Below, piece after piece: positions 7,485 to 16,200 of a DNA stretch of 27,114 bases; positions within the stretch are counted from its first letter, which is position 1, and each line of letters starts with the position of its first letter. The position numbers were made by a program, and so were the translations under genes. Below the pieces are notes generated by a model. The model was given only the letters and a program-made list of their open reading frames with translations, did no database searches and had not been told where the DNA came from. The stretch comes from Gemmatimonadota bacterium (GTDB taxonomy: Bacteria > Latescibacterota > UBA2968 > UBA8231), in NCBI GenBank assembly GCA_028875335.1, contig JAPPEF010000151.1, positions 1 to 27,114 on the forward strand. Reading direction: 5' to 3'.

Positions 7485-8522
7485 TTACCCGTTTCCGCCC
7501 CACGCCAGCGCCTCGGCTTCGGCTGCCGACAGGGTGAGATCGGCTTCTTCGGCGGCTGGTTCTTTCCACTCGGCTAACAGGTCGGCCAATTCGGCCAAAG
7601 AAACGGTTGTCAGCAGGCGGCGGCGTAGCTCGGAGGCGCGGGGCAGGCTTTTGAAGTAGAGCGCGAGGTGCTTGCGCGTCTCGCGGACGCCGGCGCGCTC
7701 GCCTTTGTACGCGGCCATCAGGCGCAGTTGCTCCAGCGCTAAGTTGATGCGTTCGGTGAGGGTTGCGCCGTTGCGGCCGGAAAAGAGCCAAGGATTGGCT
7801 AGGGCCGCCCGACCAACCATGACCGCAGCACAGCCTGTTTCCCGCTGCATGAGACGGGCATCGTCGAGGGTGAGCACGTCGCCGTTGCCGATGATGGGCA
7901 GCGAAGACGCTTCGCCGGCGCGGCCGATCCAGTGCCAGTTGGCCTGACCCTTGTATTTTTGCACGACAGTGCGGGCGTGGATAGCCACGGCTTGGGCTCC
8001 GGCGTCCTCGCAGCGGCGCACCACTTCGAGGATATTGATCTCCTCTTCGTCCCAGCCTAGGCGCGTCTTGACAATGACCGGAACCGAGACGGCTTTGACC
8101 GTGCGCTCGACGGCTTGATAGAGTCGATCGAGATCGCGCAAGTAGGCCGCGCCGCAGCCTTTGGCGACGATCTTGGGTACGGAACAGCCAAAGTTGATAT
8201 CCACCACCTGCGCGCCGCGCCGCTCGAATTCCCGCGCTCCATTGGCGATCAGATCGATGTCGTTGCCGTAGATTTGCGCGGCCAGCAGTGAGATGCCGGT
8301 GTCGGCGTAGATAGGCGCGTCGGAAAAGTCGAGCATCTGCATGCTCTTGCGCGAGCGGATGCCGATGGTGCGGCAGTTGATAAACTCGACCCCGACCAGC
8401 CGCGCTCCGAGGCGCGCGCAGATAAGGCGAAAGACCCAGTTGCTCACCCCGGCCATTGGCGCTAGGGTGAGGATGGGCATATCCTCCTTGAAGGGGTTGA
8501 GCTGGTGGGGGCCGAGTTGCAC
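7485..8522 (-). CDS. dusB: tRNA-dihydrouridine synthase, DusB family
   Basis: An FMN-dependent enzyme that reduces specific uridines in the tRNA D-loop. Visible landmarks, numbered from the GTG start, are the flavin-binding LAPMAGVSNWVFR near the N-terminus, catalytic Cys113 in INFGCSVPK, Lys152 in VIVKTRLGW, His181 in AIHARTVVQKYKG, the phosphate-binding IIGNGDV, and VMVGRAALANPWLF. The C-terminal RKHLALYFKSLP helical segment is typical of DusB. The frame is open to 8588. The GTG at 8522 (345 aa) is chosen because it follows the stop of the TPR gene by 4 nt and gives the usual DusB beginning (QLGPHQLNP). An ATG at 8483 is an alternative, but its GGAGG is only about 2 nt away. Probably co-transcribed with the TPR gene. 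Confidence 0.9.
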   Translation of the reverse strand: MQLGPHQLNPFKEDMPILTLAPMAGVSNWVFRLICARLGARLVGVEFINCRTIGIRSRKSMQMLDFSDAPIYADTGISLLAAQIYGNDIDLIANGAREFERRGAQVVDINFGCSVPKIVAKGCGAAYLRDLDRLYQAVERTVKAVSVPVIVKTRLGWDEEEINILEVVRRCEDAGAQAVAIHARTVVQKYKGQANWHWIGRAGEASSLPIIGNGDVLTLDDARLMQRETGCAAVMVGRAALANPWLFSGRNGATLTERINLALEQLRLMAAYKGERAGVRETRKHLALYFKSLPRASELRRRLLTTVSLAELADLLAEWKEPAAEEADLTLSAAEAEALAWGGNG

Positions 8523-8526
8523 GAGC

Positions 8527-8850
8527 TTACAAGGGGTTCTCCATTTGCAGCTTGGCGGCGATGGCCTTTTCTCTTTCGGCCTCGGCAATCATGCCTTTGC
8601 GCTGGTAGAACATGGAGAGGCTGGTGTGGACGAGGAAGTCGTCGGGGTCGTGCTCGGCGGCCTTTTGCGCTGCGCTGAGGGCTTGGTCGAGGTCGCCCAA
8701 CTTCTCGTGGCAATGCGCCATAGCTTGGTAGGCATCGGCAAATTGCGGGTCGAGGGCGATGGCTTGGGCTAGGTCGTCCAAAGCGCCGACGAAGTCTTGC
8801 TGGACGAATTTGTTCATGCCACTCTTGTAGAGGGCTATTTTGTCGGTCAT
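8527..8850 (-). CDS. Small TPR-repeat protein
   Basis: A 107-residue protein starting MTDKIALYKSGMNKF. The frame extends upstream to 9054, but that part is the divergent promoter region and the beginning of the plus-strand gene, so the ATG at 8850 is preferred. It contains about three tetratricopeptide repeats: QQDFVGALDDLAQAIALDP, ADAYQAMAHCHEKLGDLDQA and VHTSLSMFYQRKGMIAEAE. No signal peptide or catalytic domain is present, so it is probably a cytosolic protein-protein adaptor. It ends 4 nt before the dusB start. The partner is unknown. Confidence 0.8.
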   Translation of the reverse strand: MTDKIALYKSGMNKFVQQDFVGALDDLAQAIALDPQFADAYQAMAHCHEKLGDLDQALSAAQKAAEHDPDDFLVHTSLSMFYQRKGMIAEAEREKAIAAKLQMENPL

Positions 8851-8965
8851 GGCGTGAGTCTGTTTTGAGGTGAATTGTTGATATTGCACATTCCAAAAGT
8901 AGCGCAAAGTGATATATTGATGCAACGGCATCAGGCTTGAGGAACGAGCAAACAAAGGAGCAGCT

Positions 8966-10060
8966 ATGTTGCACTGGGCTATGTTGGGCGCGGCCTTGCT
9001 GACCTCTGTCGCCGAGGGGCAACCGCGCTTTGATATCGAGTACGTAGAGAGCATTGAGCCGCGGACCTATGTGGCGCATCGCACGGCTGGGGCCATCGAC
9101 ATCGACGGCAATCTCGACGAGCCGTCTTGGCAGCGGGCGGATTGGACCGAGCTTTTCGTCGATATTGAGGGCGAGCGCAAACCAGTGCCGCGCCTGCAGA
9201 CGCGGGCCAAGATGCTATGGGACGACGAGTATCTATACATAGCCGCCGATCTGGAGGAGCCGCACGTGTGGGCTACCATCGCTATGCGCGATGCGACGAT
9301 CTACCAAGAAAACGACTTCGAGGTCTTTATCGACCCGGACGGCGATACGCACCAATACTACGAGTTTGAGATCAATGCCCTCGGCACAGAGTGGGATTTG
9401 TTGCTGATCAAGCCCTACCGCGACGGCGGCCCTTACGTAAGCGCTTGGGACATCGCCGGCCTGCAAACGGCCGTGCGCGTGTGGGGCAGCATTAATGACC
9501 CCACTGACGAGGACCAGGGGTGGTCGGTGGAGATGGCCTTTCCATGGGACGTGCTGGCCGAGGCCACGCACAAGAAGGTGCCGCCTATGGATGGCGATCA
9601 ATGGCGGATCAATTTTTCGCGGGTGCAATGGGCCTTGGCCAACGATGTGGGCAAGTATGTCAAAATAGAGGGCCGCAGCCCAGACAACTGGGTTTGGTCG
9701 CCGCAAGGGCTGGTTAATATGCACTACCCGGAAAAGTGGGGATTTGTGCAATTTGCCGCTGAGGTCGTCGGGCGGCAAAAGGTGCCCTTTCGCCCGGCAG
9801 CCGCCGAGGAGGCCAAGCGCGTTTTGCGCGGAATCTACTACCGCCAAAAGAGCTTTCGCCGCGAGCGCGGCCACTATGCGTCCAGCTTGGACTCGCTCGG
9901 GATGGAGGCTCGGGACTTGCAGCACTTCCGTTGGCCGCCGGTCATCCAAGTGACCGACCACCAGTTTGAGGCGCAACTAGAGGAAGCCGTCGATTTGGAC
10001 GCGGACGGTGAGATCAACCGCTGGCTCATCCGCGCAGACTCGCGCACTTGGCGCGATTAG
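8966..10060 (+). CDS. Exported protein with CBM9/DOMON-like carbohydrate-binding domain
   Basis: A 364-residue protein. The ATG is backed by AAAGGAG (8954-8960) 5 nt upstream. A short hydrophobic N-terminus (WAMLGAALLTSVAEG) suggests export. Residues about 42-265 form a family-9 carbohydrate-binding-like domain, with AIDIDGNLDEPSWQRADW, MLWDDEYLYIAADLEEPHVW, ENDFEVFIDPDGDTHQYYEF, WSVEMAFPW and RINFSRVQW in the usual order. Such domains occur alone in FCB and planctomycete-like bacteria and bind glycans; no catalytic residues are evident. The C-terminal about 100 residues are charged (KRVLRGIYYRQKSFRRERG and after) and unassigned. It diverges from the TPR/dusB pair across 115 bp and lies 85 bp upstream of sodN, which has its own promoter. 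Confidence 0.8.
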   Translation: MLHWAMLGAALLTSVAEGQPRFDIEYVESIEPRTYVAHRTAGAIDIDGNLDEPSWQRADWTELFVDIEGERKPVPRLQTRAKMLWDDEYLYIAADLEEPHVWATIAMRDATIYQENDFEVFIDPDGDTHQYYEFEINALGTEWDLLLIKPYRDGGPYVSAWDIAGLQTAVRVWGSINDPTDEDQGWSVEMAFPWDVLAEATHKKVPPMDGDQWRINFSRVQWALANDVGKYVKIEGRSPDNWVWSPQGLVNMHYPEKWGFVQFAAEVVGRQKVPFRPAAAEEAKRVLRGIYYRQKSFRRERGHYASSLDSLGMEARDLQHFRWPPVIQVTDHQFEAQLEEAVDLDADGEINRWLIRADSRTWRD

Positions 10061-10074
10061 GGCCGGTCGCAAAA

Positions 10075-10103
10075 TTGCCCTGCCGACGAAATCGCCCTAT
10101 AAT
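10075..10103 (+). promoter_or_regulatory. Sigma-70-type promoter of sodN
   Basis: The -35 box TTGCCC (10075-10080) and the perfect -10 box TATAAT (10098-10103) are separated by exactly 17 nt. Transcription would start near 10110, leaving a leader of about 36 nt before the GTG at 10146. No nickel-responsive operator could be identified. Confidence 0.65.
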
Positions 10104-10133
10104 GCCTTGCCCATATCCACAAACTATTTTGCT

Positions 10134-10140
10134 AAGGAGG
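10134..10140 (+). promoter_or_regulatory. Ribosome binding site AAGGAGG fixing the GTG start of sodN
   Basis: A consensus AAGGAGG lies 5 nt before the GTG at 10146. The reading frame is open from 10008, but earlier starts overlap the end of the CBM9 gene and have no such site, so this motif decides the start. Confidence 0.8.
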
Positions 10141-10145
10141 TCCTT

Positions 10146-10604
10146 GTGAAAAACGGAAAATTGATAATCCTGATCGCCTGTTGTCTTTTGGCTACAACTG
10201 CACCGCTGTTGGCGCACTGTGAAATCCCCTGCGGTATTTATGGAGACGAGGCGCGTTTTGCCGCGATAGAGGAAGATTTGACGACCATTGAGAAGGCCAT
10301 GAAGCAAATCGCTGCGCTCGCGGGCCAAAGCGACGCCCAAAGCGCGAATCAGCTAGCGCGGTGGGTGGCGAATAAGGAAGAGCACGCCAACAGAATCCAG
10401 CACGTCGTCACCCAGTATTTTATGACGCAGCGGCTCAAGGAGGTGGAAGAAGGAGACGAAGCAATGGCCGCATATACCAAAAAGCTGGTGCTTTTGCACA
10501 AGATGCTCCGGGGGGCCATGAAGTGCAAGCAGACGGTGGATGTGGAGCAGGTGGAGAAGATGCGGGTCTTATTGCATGAGTTTAAGAGCGCCTATCAAAA
10601 CTGA
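10146..10604 (+). CDS. sodN: Nickel superoxide dismutase with Sec signal peptide
   Basis: Ni-SOD converts superoxide to oxygen and hydrogen peroxide using a nickel ion bound by the first residues of the mature chain. The GTG start gives 152 residues. Residues 1-23 (MKNGKLIILIACCLLATTAP and LLA) form a signal peptide. Cleavage after A23 would make the mature chain start HCEIPCGIY, which fits the Ni-hook motif HCxxPCxxY: His1, Cys2, Cys6 and Tyr9, with Glu replacing the usual Asp3. The mature part of 129 residues is mostly helical (FAAIEEDLTTIEKAMKQI, WVANKEEHANRIQHVV, KLVLLHKMLRG), slightly longer than the roughly 117-residue Streptomyces enzyme. Streptomyces needs the peptidase SodX to remove a propeptide; no sodX is in the window, and signal peptidase could do this job here. 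The gene is monocistronic with promoter and terminator. Confidence 0.9.
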   Translation: MKNGKLIILIACCLLATTAPLLAHCEIPCGIYGDEARFAAIEEDLTTIEKAMKQIAALAGQSDAQSANQLARWVANKEEHANRIQHVVTQYFMTQRLKEVEEGDEAMAAYTKKLVLLHKMLRGAMKCKQTVDVEQVEKMRVLLHEFKSAYQN

Positions 10605-10628
10605 CGTATTCCTAAATCTCGCTAGTGG

Positions 10629-10665
10629 AAGCCCCATCTCCCTTGGGAGGTGGGGCTTTTGTTTT
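10629..10665 (+). terminator. Rho-independent terminator of sodN
   Basis: A GC-rich stem of up to 14 bp (10629-10642 with 10645-10658, one T-G wobble, inner pairs opening to form the loop) is followed by TTTTGTTTT on the plus strand, about 25 nt after the sodN stop. The minus strand lacks a T-run, so it chiefly serves sodN rather than the converging gene ending at 10664. Confidence 0.85.
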
Positions 10666-13069
10666 AGCGGATAAGGACGAGCTTGGCGTAGTGTGGGGGG
10701 CTATGTGCGATGTGGAAACGGACGAAGTACGGACCGGTAGCCACCAAATGGCCGCGTTCGTCGCGGCCATCCCATCGCATCTGGTGTACACCGGCGTCGA
10801 GCGGCGCATCCACTAGGGTGCGCACGCGTTGGCCTTGGACGTTGTAGATAGCCACGTGGACGGATGTGGGATGATTGAGAAAGAAGCGGAGGTGGGTAGT
10901 TGCGTTGAAGGGGTTGGGCCACACGCGGAGCGATGTTGCAGATGCCATTTTAGGTACTGCGGACGCTGGTCCGGGTAGGATTTCTATGGCGCGTCCGGGT
11001 GAAAAGGGGGTCTCGGTCAACGAGGCCGTTTTGTGCGGGACAAACGCGCTATCTGCTGAGGTGCGGACGATAGACTGGTCGTCGGGCCAAGTGGAGTGGG
11101 AGACGGTGGCGACCCTATTGCCGGTTTTATCGATTAGGTAGATGGCTTCGCCGCTGTCGGTTAGTCCATCGCCGATTGTTCCGTCGTCGGTATAGATGGG
11201 AACGGTGAACTCCGATGGGTTGCCGCCGCCGAAGAGGACGACATACGAGCCGGGAGCAATGAAGGCACCGGGAGGGAAGCGGAAATAATCGATCAGGGAC
11301 GCAGCGTCGCCCAACTGCCAGCTAGCTAAGGAGATAGTGTCTGCTCCGGCGTTGTAGAGTTCGATGAATTCGTCTTCATAGGGATCGCGCTGACCGTCGC
11401 GATTGGCATCGCCGATTAATCCTTCAGGCGGGTCGGCGAGCACCTCGCTGATGAAGAGAGGGTAGCTAGGTATAGACGGCGTTTCCGGCTCTTCTGATTC
11501 AGGAGGCAGGTCTGGGGCATAGCCGGGCGAAAAGGGGGCCTCGGTTTCCGAGACAGTTTTGTGTGGGAAGAACGCGCTGCTATCCGGTGAAATGCGGACG
11601 AGGGATTGGTCTTCAGGCCAAGTGGCGTGGGAGAGGAACGAGACTTCATGGCCATGATCGTCGATCAGGTAGATGGCTTCACCGGTGTTGGGCAGTCCAT
11701 TGCCAATAGTTCCATCGTCGGTATAGACGGGGATGGAGAATTCCGTTGGATTGCCGCCGCCGAAGAGGACGACGTACGAGCCGGATTCAATGACGGCGTC
11801 GGACGGGAAGCGAAAGAAGCTAATTCGAGGCCCCTCGTCGCCCAAGCGCCAACCGGCTAGGGAAACGGGCGCGGGGCCGGCGTTGTAGAGTTCGATGAAT
11901 TGATCTTCATGCCAATCGCGCCGACCATCGCGATTGGCATCGCCGGCTAGGCCCAAAGACGGATCGGCTAGCACTTCGCTAATGAAGAGGGAGGAAATCA
12001 AGGGGGGCTGCGTTCCTGGGGCATGTCCAGGTGAAAAAGGTGCTCTAGTCGGCGAGGCGGTTTTGTGCGGGACGAACGCGCTGCTATCCGGTGAAGTGCG
12101 GACGAGGGATTGGTCTTCAGGCCAAGTGGACTCGGAGAGAAACGAGATCTCATGGCCATGATCGTCGATCAGGTGAATGGCCTCACCGCTGTCGGTTAGT
12201 CCATCGCCGATAGCTCCATCGTTGGTATAGACGGGGATGGTGAGCTCCGCTGGATTGCCGCCGCCGAAGAGGACGACGTACAAGCCGGGGCCAACGACGG
12301 CGTCGGACGGGAAGTGGAAGTAATCGCTCAGGGACTCCGTACCGCCCAAGCGCCAGCCGGCTAGGGAGATAGGAACGGGACCGGCGTTGTAGAGTTCGAT
12401 GAATTCGTCTTCATGCGGATCGCGCTGACCGTCGCGATTCGCGTCGCCGGCTAGGCCCAAAGGCGGGTCGGCGAGTACTTCGCTGATGATGAGGGGGTAG
12501 ACCAAGGGGGGCCGAGTTCCTGGGGCATGTCCAGGCGAAAATAACTCCTCAGTCGGCGAGATGGTTTTGTGCGGGACAAATGCGCTGCTGTCCGGTGAAA
12601 TGCGGGTGAGGGATTGATTGTCGGGCCAAGGGGTATGGGAGAAGAACGCGACCTCGTGGCCACGTTTATTGATCAGATGGATGGCCTCACCGCTGTCGGT
12701 TAGTCCATCGCCGATGGTTCCATTATCGGTATAGACGGGGATGGTGGACTCAGCCGGATTGCCGCCGCCGAAGAGGACGACATAGGAGCCGGGTTCAATG
12801 ATGGCTTTGGCTGGGAAGCGGAAGTAGTCGCTGAGGGGCCCCGCGTCGCCCAAGCGCCAACCGGCTAGGGAGACGCGACGTGAGCCGGTGTTGTAGAGTT
12901 CGATGAACTCATCTTCATGCGGATCGCGCTGACCGTCGCGGTTGGCGTCGCCAGCCGATCCTTCAGGCGGGTCGGCGAGCACCTCGCTGATGATGACGTT
13001 GGCTGCGGCGAGGGATGGGAGCGAGAGCAGCATCAGCAGAGCGAGGTACCTGTAGCAGAGGCAGAACAT
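10664..13069 (-). CDS. Exported lamin-tail-domain repeat protein (four repeats)
   Basis: An 801-residue protein with an N-terminal signal peptide (LALLMLLSLPSLAAA). It has four lamin-tail domain (LTD) repeats of about 168 residues, each starting (I/L)(I/F)ISEVLADP and containing DEFIELYN, SLAGWRLG, YVVLFGGGNP, GLTDSGEAIHLI and FVPHKT. Inside each repeat an EF-hand-like 12-residue loop (DANRDGQRDPHE and variants) precedes DEFIEL. The last about 85 residues (VWPNPFNATTHLRFF, AIYNVQGQRVRTL, MRWDGRDERGHLVATGPYFV) are a FlgD-like/type IX sorting-like C-terminal domain ending KLVLIR. LTDs in bacterial exported proteins are thought to aid surface association or DNA/protein binding; no enzyme domain is present. 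It is a tandem paralog of 13269-16280 and converges on sodN. Confidence 0.85.
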   Translation of the reverse strand: MFCLCYRYLALLMLLSLPSLAAANVIISEVLADPPEGSAGDANRDGQRDPHEDEFIELYNTGSRRVSLAGWRLGDAGPLSDYFRFPAKAIIEPGSYVVLFGGGNPAESTIPVYTDNGTIGDGLTDSGEAIHLINKRGHEVAFFSHTPWPDNQSLTRISPDSSAFVPHKTISPTEELFSPGHAPGTRPPLVYPLIISEVLADPPLGLAGDANRDGQRDPHEDEFIELYNAGPVPISLAGWRLGGTESLSDYFHFPSDAVVGPGLYVVLFGGGNPAELTIPVYTNDGAIGDGLTDSGEAIHLIDDHGHEISFLSESTWPEDQSLVRTSPDSSAFVPHKTASPTRAPFSPGHAPGTQPPLISSLFISEVLADPSLGLAGDANRDGRRDWHEDQFIELYNAGPAPVSLAGWRLGDEGPRISFFRFPSDAVIESGSYVVLFGGGNPTEFSIPVYTDDGTIGNGLPNTGEAIYLIDDHGHEVSFLSHATWPEDQSLVRISPDSSAFFPHKTVSETEAPFSPGYAPDLPPESEEPETPSIPSYPLFISEVLADPPEGLIGDANRDGQRDPYEDEFIELYNAGADTISLASWQLGDAASLIDYFRFPPGAFIAPGSYVVLFGGGNPSEFTVPIYTDDGTIGDGLTDSGEAIYLIDKTGNRVATVSHSTWPDDQSIVRTSADSAFVPHKTASLTETPFSPGRAIEILPGPASAVPKMASATSLRVWPNPFNATTHLRFFLNHPTSVHVAIYNVQGQRVRTLVDAPLDAGVHQMRWDGRDERGHLVATGPYFVRFHIAHSPPHYAKLVLIR
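10980..13000 (-). repeat. Tandem array of four LTD-coding units, period 504-531 bp
   Basis: The conserved CGCTGAT/CGCTAAT anchor recurs at 12985, 12481, 11977 and 11446, giving spacings of 504, 504 and 531 bp. The extra 27 bp is a Glu/Pro/Ser linker in the third unit. Whole blocks such as TTGCCGCCGCCGAAGAGGAC recur almost unchanged in every unit, so the array is a likely substrate for recombination and assembly error. Outer limits are approximate. Confidence 0.85.
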
Positions 13070-13194
13070 GACCTTTGCCGGATTAGGCAGGCTCTTAAAA
13101 CCGTTCTGTGCTAGGAATGATTAGAAAGGATGCACCCATCAAGTGACCTATAGAAGAGTTTTAAAACCGCTGGTCGATCAAGCCTTGCTAAGAG

Positions 13195-13214
13195 CGTACT
13201 CACCGATGAGTACG
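13195..13214. other. Small perfect stem-loop in the gap between the two LTD genes
   Basis: CGTACTCA (13195-13202) pairs with TGAGTACG (13207-13214) around the loop CCGA. It lies 55 nt past the stop of the minus-strand gene at 13269. No T-run follows, so a terminator role is unproven. The rest of the gap (13070-13268) shows nothing else I can name; it must hold the promoter of the gene starting at 13069 if the two are not co-transcribed. Confidence 0.35.
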
Positions 13215-13268
13215 TCTTATCAATATGTAACTGAGGTGGCTAATGCACAACCTACGTGGGATGGAGTC

Positions 13269-16200
13269 TCAGCGGAGGAGGAGGAGTTTGGCGTAGTGCG
13301 GGGGGCTATGCGCGATGTGGAAACGAGCGAAGTACAGACCGGTCGCCGCCCAATAGCCCCGTTCGTCGCGGCCATCCCATCGCATCTGGTGCAGACCCGC
13401 GTGCAGCGGCGCATCCACCAGCGCGCGCACAAGTTGGCCTTGGATGTTGTAGATGGTTACGTGGACGACGGCGGCTTGGCGGAGGTAGAAGCCGAAGTGA
13501 GCAGTTGCGTTGAAGGGGTTGGGCCACACGTGGAGCGAGGTTGCCGAGGCCATTGCAGAGATTTTGGCTGCGGATGCAGAGGGCGCGTCTATGGCGCGTC
13601 CAGGAGAGAAGGAGGCTTGGGTCAGCGAGGCGGTTTGGTGCGGGACAAACGCGGTGCTATCCGGTGAAATGCGGACCAGGGATTGAGCGTAGGGCCAAGT
13701 AGCTTGGAAGAGGAACGAGACCTCATGGCCATGATTGTCAATTAGGTGGATAGACTCGCCGGAGTTGGTCAGTCCATCGCCGATGGTTCCGTCGTCTGTA
13801 TAGACGGGGATGGTGAATCCTAAAGGGTTGCCGCCGCCGAAGAGGACGACGTAGGAGTCGGGTTCAATGACGGCGTTGCGTGGGAAGCGGAAGTAATCGC
13901 TTAGTGAACCCGCGTCGCCCAAGCGCCAACCGGCTAGGGAAACGGGCACGGGACCGGCGTTGTAGAGTTCGATAAATTCGTCTTCATACGGATCGCGCTG
14001 ACCGTCGCGATTGGCGTCGCCAGCCGGGCCCTCAGGCGGGTCGGCGAGCACTTCGCTGATGAAGAGGGGATAGGTCAAAATGGGCCTCGTGTCCGGGGCG
14101 TGTCCGGGTGAGAAGGAGGCTTCAATCGGCGAGGCGGTTTTGTGCGGGACAAAGGCTCCGCCGTCCGATGGGGTGCGGACGATAGACTGATCTTTGGGCC
14201 ACTCGTCGTGCGAGACGGCATCGATCTCGTGGCCGTTTTTGTCGATCAGGTGAATATCCTCGCCGCTGCTGGTCAGTCCGTTGCCGATTTTTCCGTCGTC
14301 GATATAGACGGGCACGGTGAATCCCGACGGGTTGCCGCCGCCGAAGAGGATGATGTACGAGTGCGGGGCGATGACCGCGTCGGCTGGGAATTGGAAGAAA
14401 TTCTTCAGTGCCGTGCTGTCGCCCAGCCGCCAGCCGGCCAAGGAGATAGGCTCCGATCCGGCATTGTACAGTTCGATGAAATCATCCTCATACCCGTCGC
14501 GCTGGCCGTCTCGATTGGCGTCGCCGGCAAGGCCGGAAGGCGGGTCAGCGAGTACTTCGCTGATGAAGAGGGGGTAGGAGGGTTTAGGGATGATGTGGGT
14601 GTGGCCGGGCGAGAAGAGGGCTTTGACCGTTGAGGCGGTCTTGTGTGGAACCCATGCGTCGCCGTCGGGCGGATGGCGGACGAGGGACTGTTTGCTGGGC
14701 CAAGGGGTATGCGCGACGCTGTCGATCTCATGGCCGTTTTTGTCGATCAGGCGAACCATCTCGCCCTTGCTGGTCAGTCCGTTGCCGATTTTTCCGTCGT
14801 CGGTATAGACGGGCACGGTAAATCCCGACGGGTTGCCGCCGCCGAAGAGGACGACGTACGAGCCGGGTTCAATGACCGCGTCGGCGGGGAATTGGAAGTG
14901 TTCCTTCGGAGGCCTGCTGTCGCCCAACCTCCAGTCGGCCAAGGAAATGGGGTCCGGGCCGGCATTGTAGAGTTCGATGAATTCGTCTTCATACGTGTCG
15001 CGCCGACCGTCTTGGTTGGTATCGCCAGCAAGGCCCGTAGGCGGGTCGGCGAGCACTTCGCTGATGAAGAGGGGGTAGGCGGGTGTAGGTTCGGGCGGTG
15101 TTTCGGGTTCGGGTGTTTCGGGTTCGGGTGTTTCGGGTTCGGGCGTTTCCGGTGTTTCCGGCGTTTCCGGTTCGGCATCTGTGGTGCGTCCGGGAGAAAA
15201 GGGTACTCCAGTCGGCGAGGCGGTTTTGTGTGGAACAAACGCACCGCCGTTGGATGGATGGCGGACGAGGGACTGGTCGTTGGGCCAAGTGATGTGCGAA
15301 ACGACCGCGATCTCCGCACCCGTGTCGTCTATCAGGCGAATCTCCTCGCCGGAGTTGGTCAGTCCGTTGCCAATGCGTCCGTCGTCAGTATAGACGGGGA
15401 CGGAGAATCCCGATGGAGTGCCGCCGCCGAAGAGGACGACGTAGGAGTCCGGTTCAATGACGGCGTCAGGGGGGAATTGGAAGTGAGTATCCGGCGAGGT
15501 GCTGTCGCCCAAGCGCCAGCCACTTATATCGACGGATGCTGAACCGGCGTTGTAGAGTTCGATGAACTCGTCTTCATAGGTGCTGCACTGGCCGTCTTGG
15601 TTGGCGTCGCCAGCGGCACCCGAAGGCGGATCGGCGAGCACTTCGCTGATGAAGAGGGCGTAGGTGGGTGTAGGTTCGGGCGGTGTTTCTGGTTCGGGTG
15701 TCTCCGGTAGTTCGGGTGTTTCGGGCGTTTCCGGTTCGGCATCTGTGGCGCGTCCGGGAGAAAAGGGTTCCCCGGTTGGCGAGGCGGTTTTGTGTGGTTC
15801 AAATGTGTCGCCGTTGGGAGGGTTGCGGACGATGGCCTGATCGCTGGGCCAATCGTCGTGTGAGACGACCGCGACTTCTGTACCCGTGTCGTCTATCAGG
15901 CGAATCTCCTCGCCGGAGTTGGTCAGTCCGTTGCCAATGCGTCCGTCATCGGTATAGACGGGGACGGTGAATCCCGTTGGATTGCCGCCGCCGAAGAGGA
16001 CGACGTAGGAGTCCGGTTCAATGATGGTATTGGCTGGGAATTGGAAGAAGTTGTCCGATGACGAGCTATCGCCCAGCCGCCAGCCGCTTATATCGACGGA
16101 TGCTGAACCGGCGTTGTAGAGTTCGATGAACTCGTCTTCATAGGTGCTGCGCTGGCCGTCTTGGTTGGCGTCGCCAGCGGCACCCGTAGGCGGGTCGGCG

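Noticed and set aside
7441..7791. 116-residue Arg-rich minus-strand open frame
   Set aside because: It is an alternative frame of dusB with a composition typical of GC-rich shadow frames.
8851..9054. N-terminal extension of the TPR protein
   Set aside because: The extra 68 residues overlap the divergent intergenic region and the start of the plus-strand CBM9-like gene, and they lack TPR or signal features.
14643..15542. 299-residue plus-strand open frame over the LTD gene
   Set aside because: It is a shadow produced by the repeat array; similar antisense frames recur over several units with low-complexity content.
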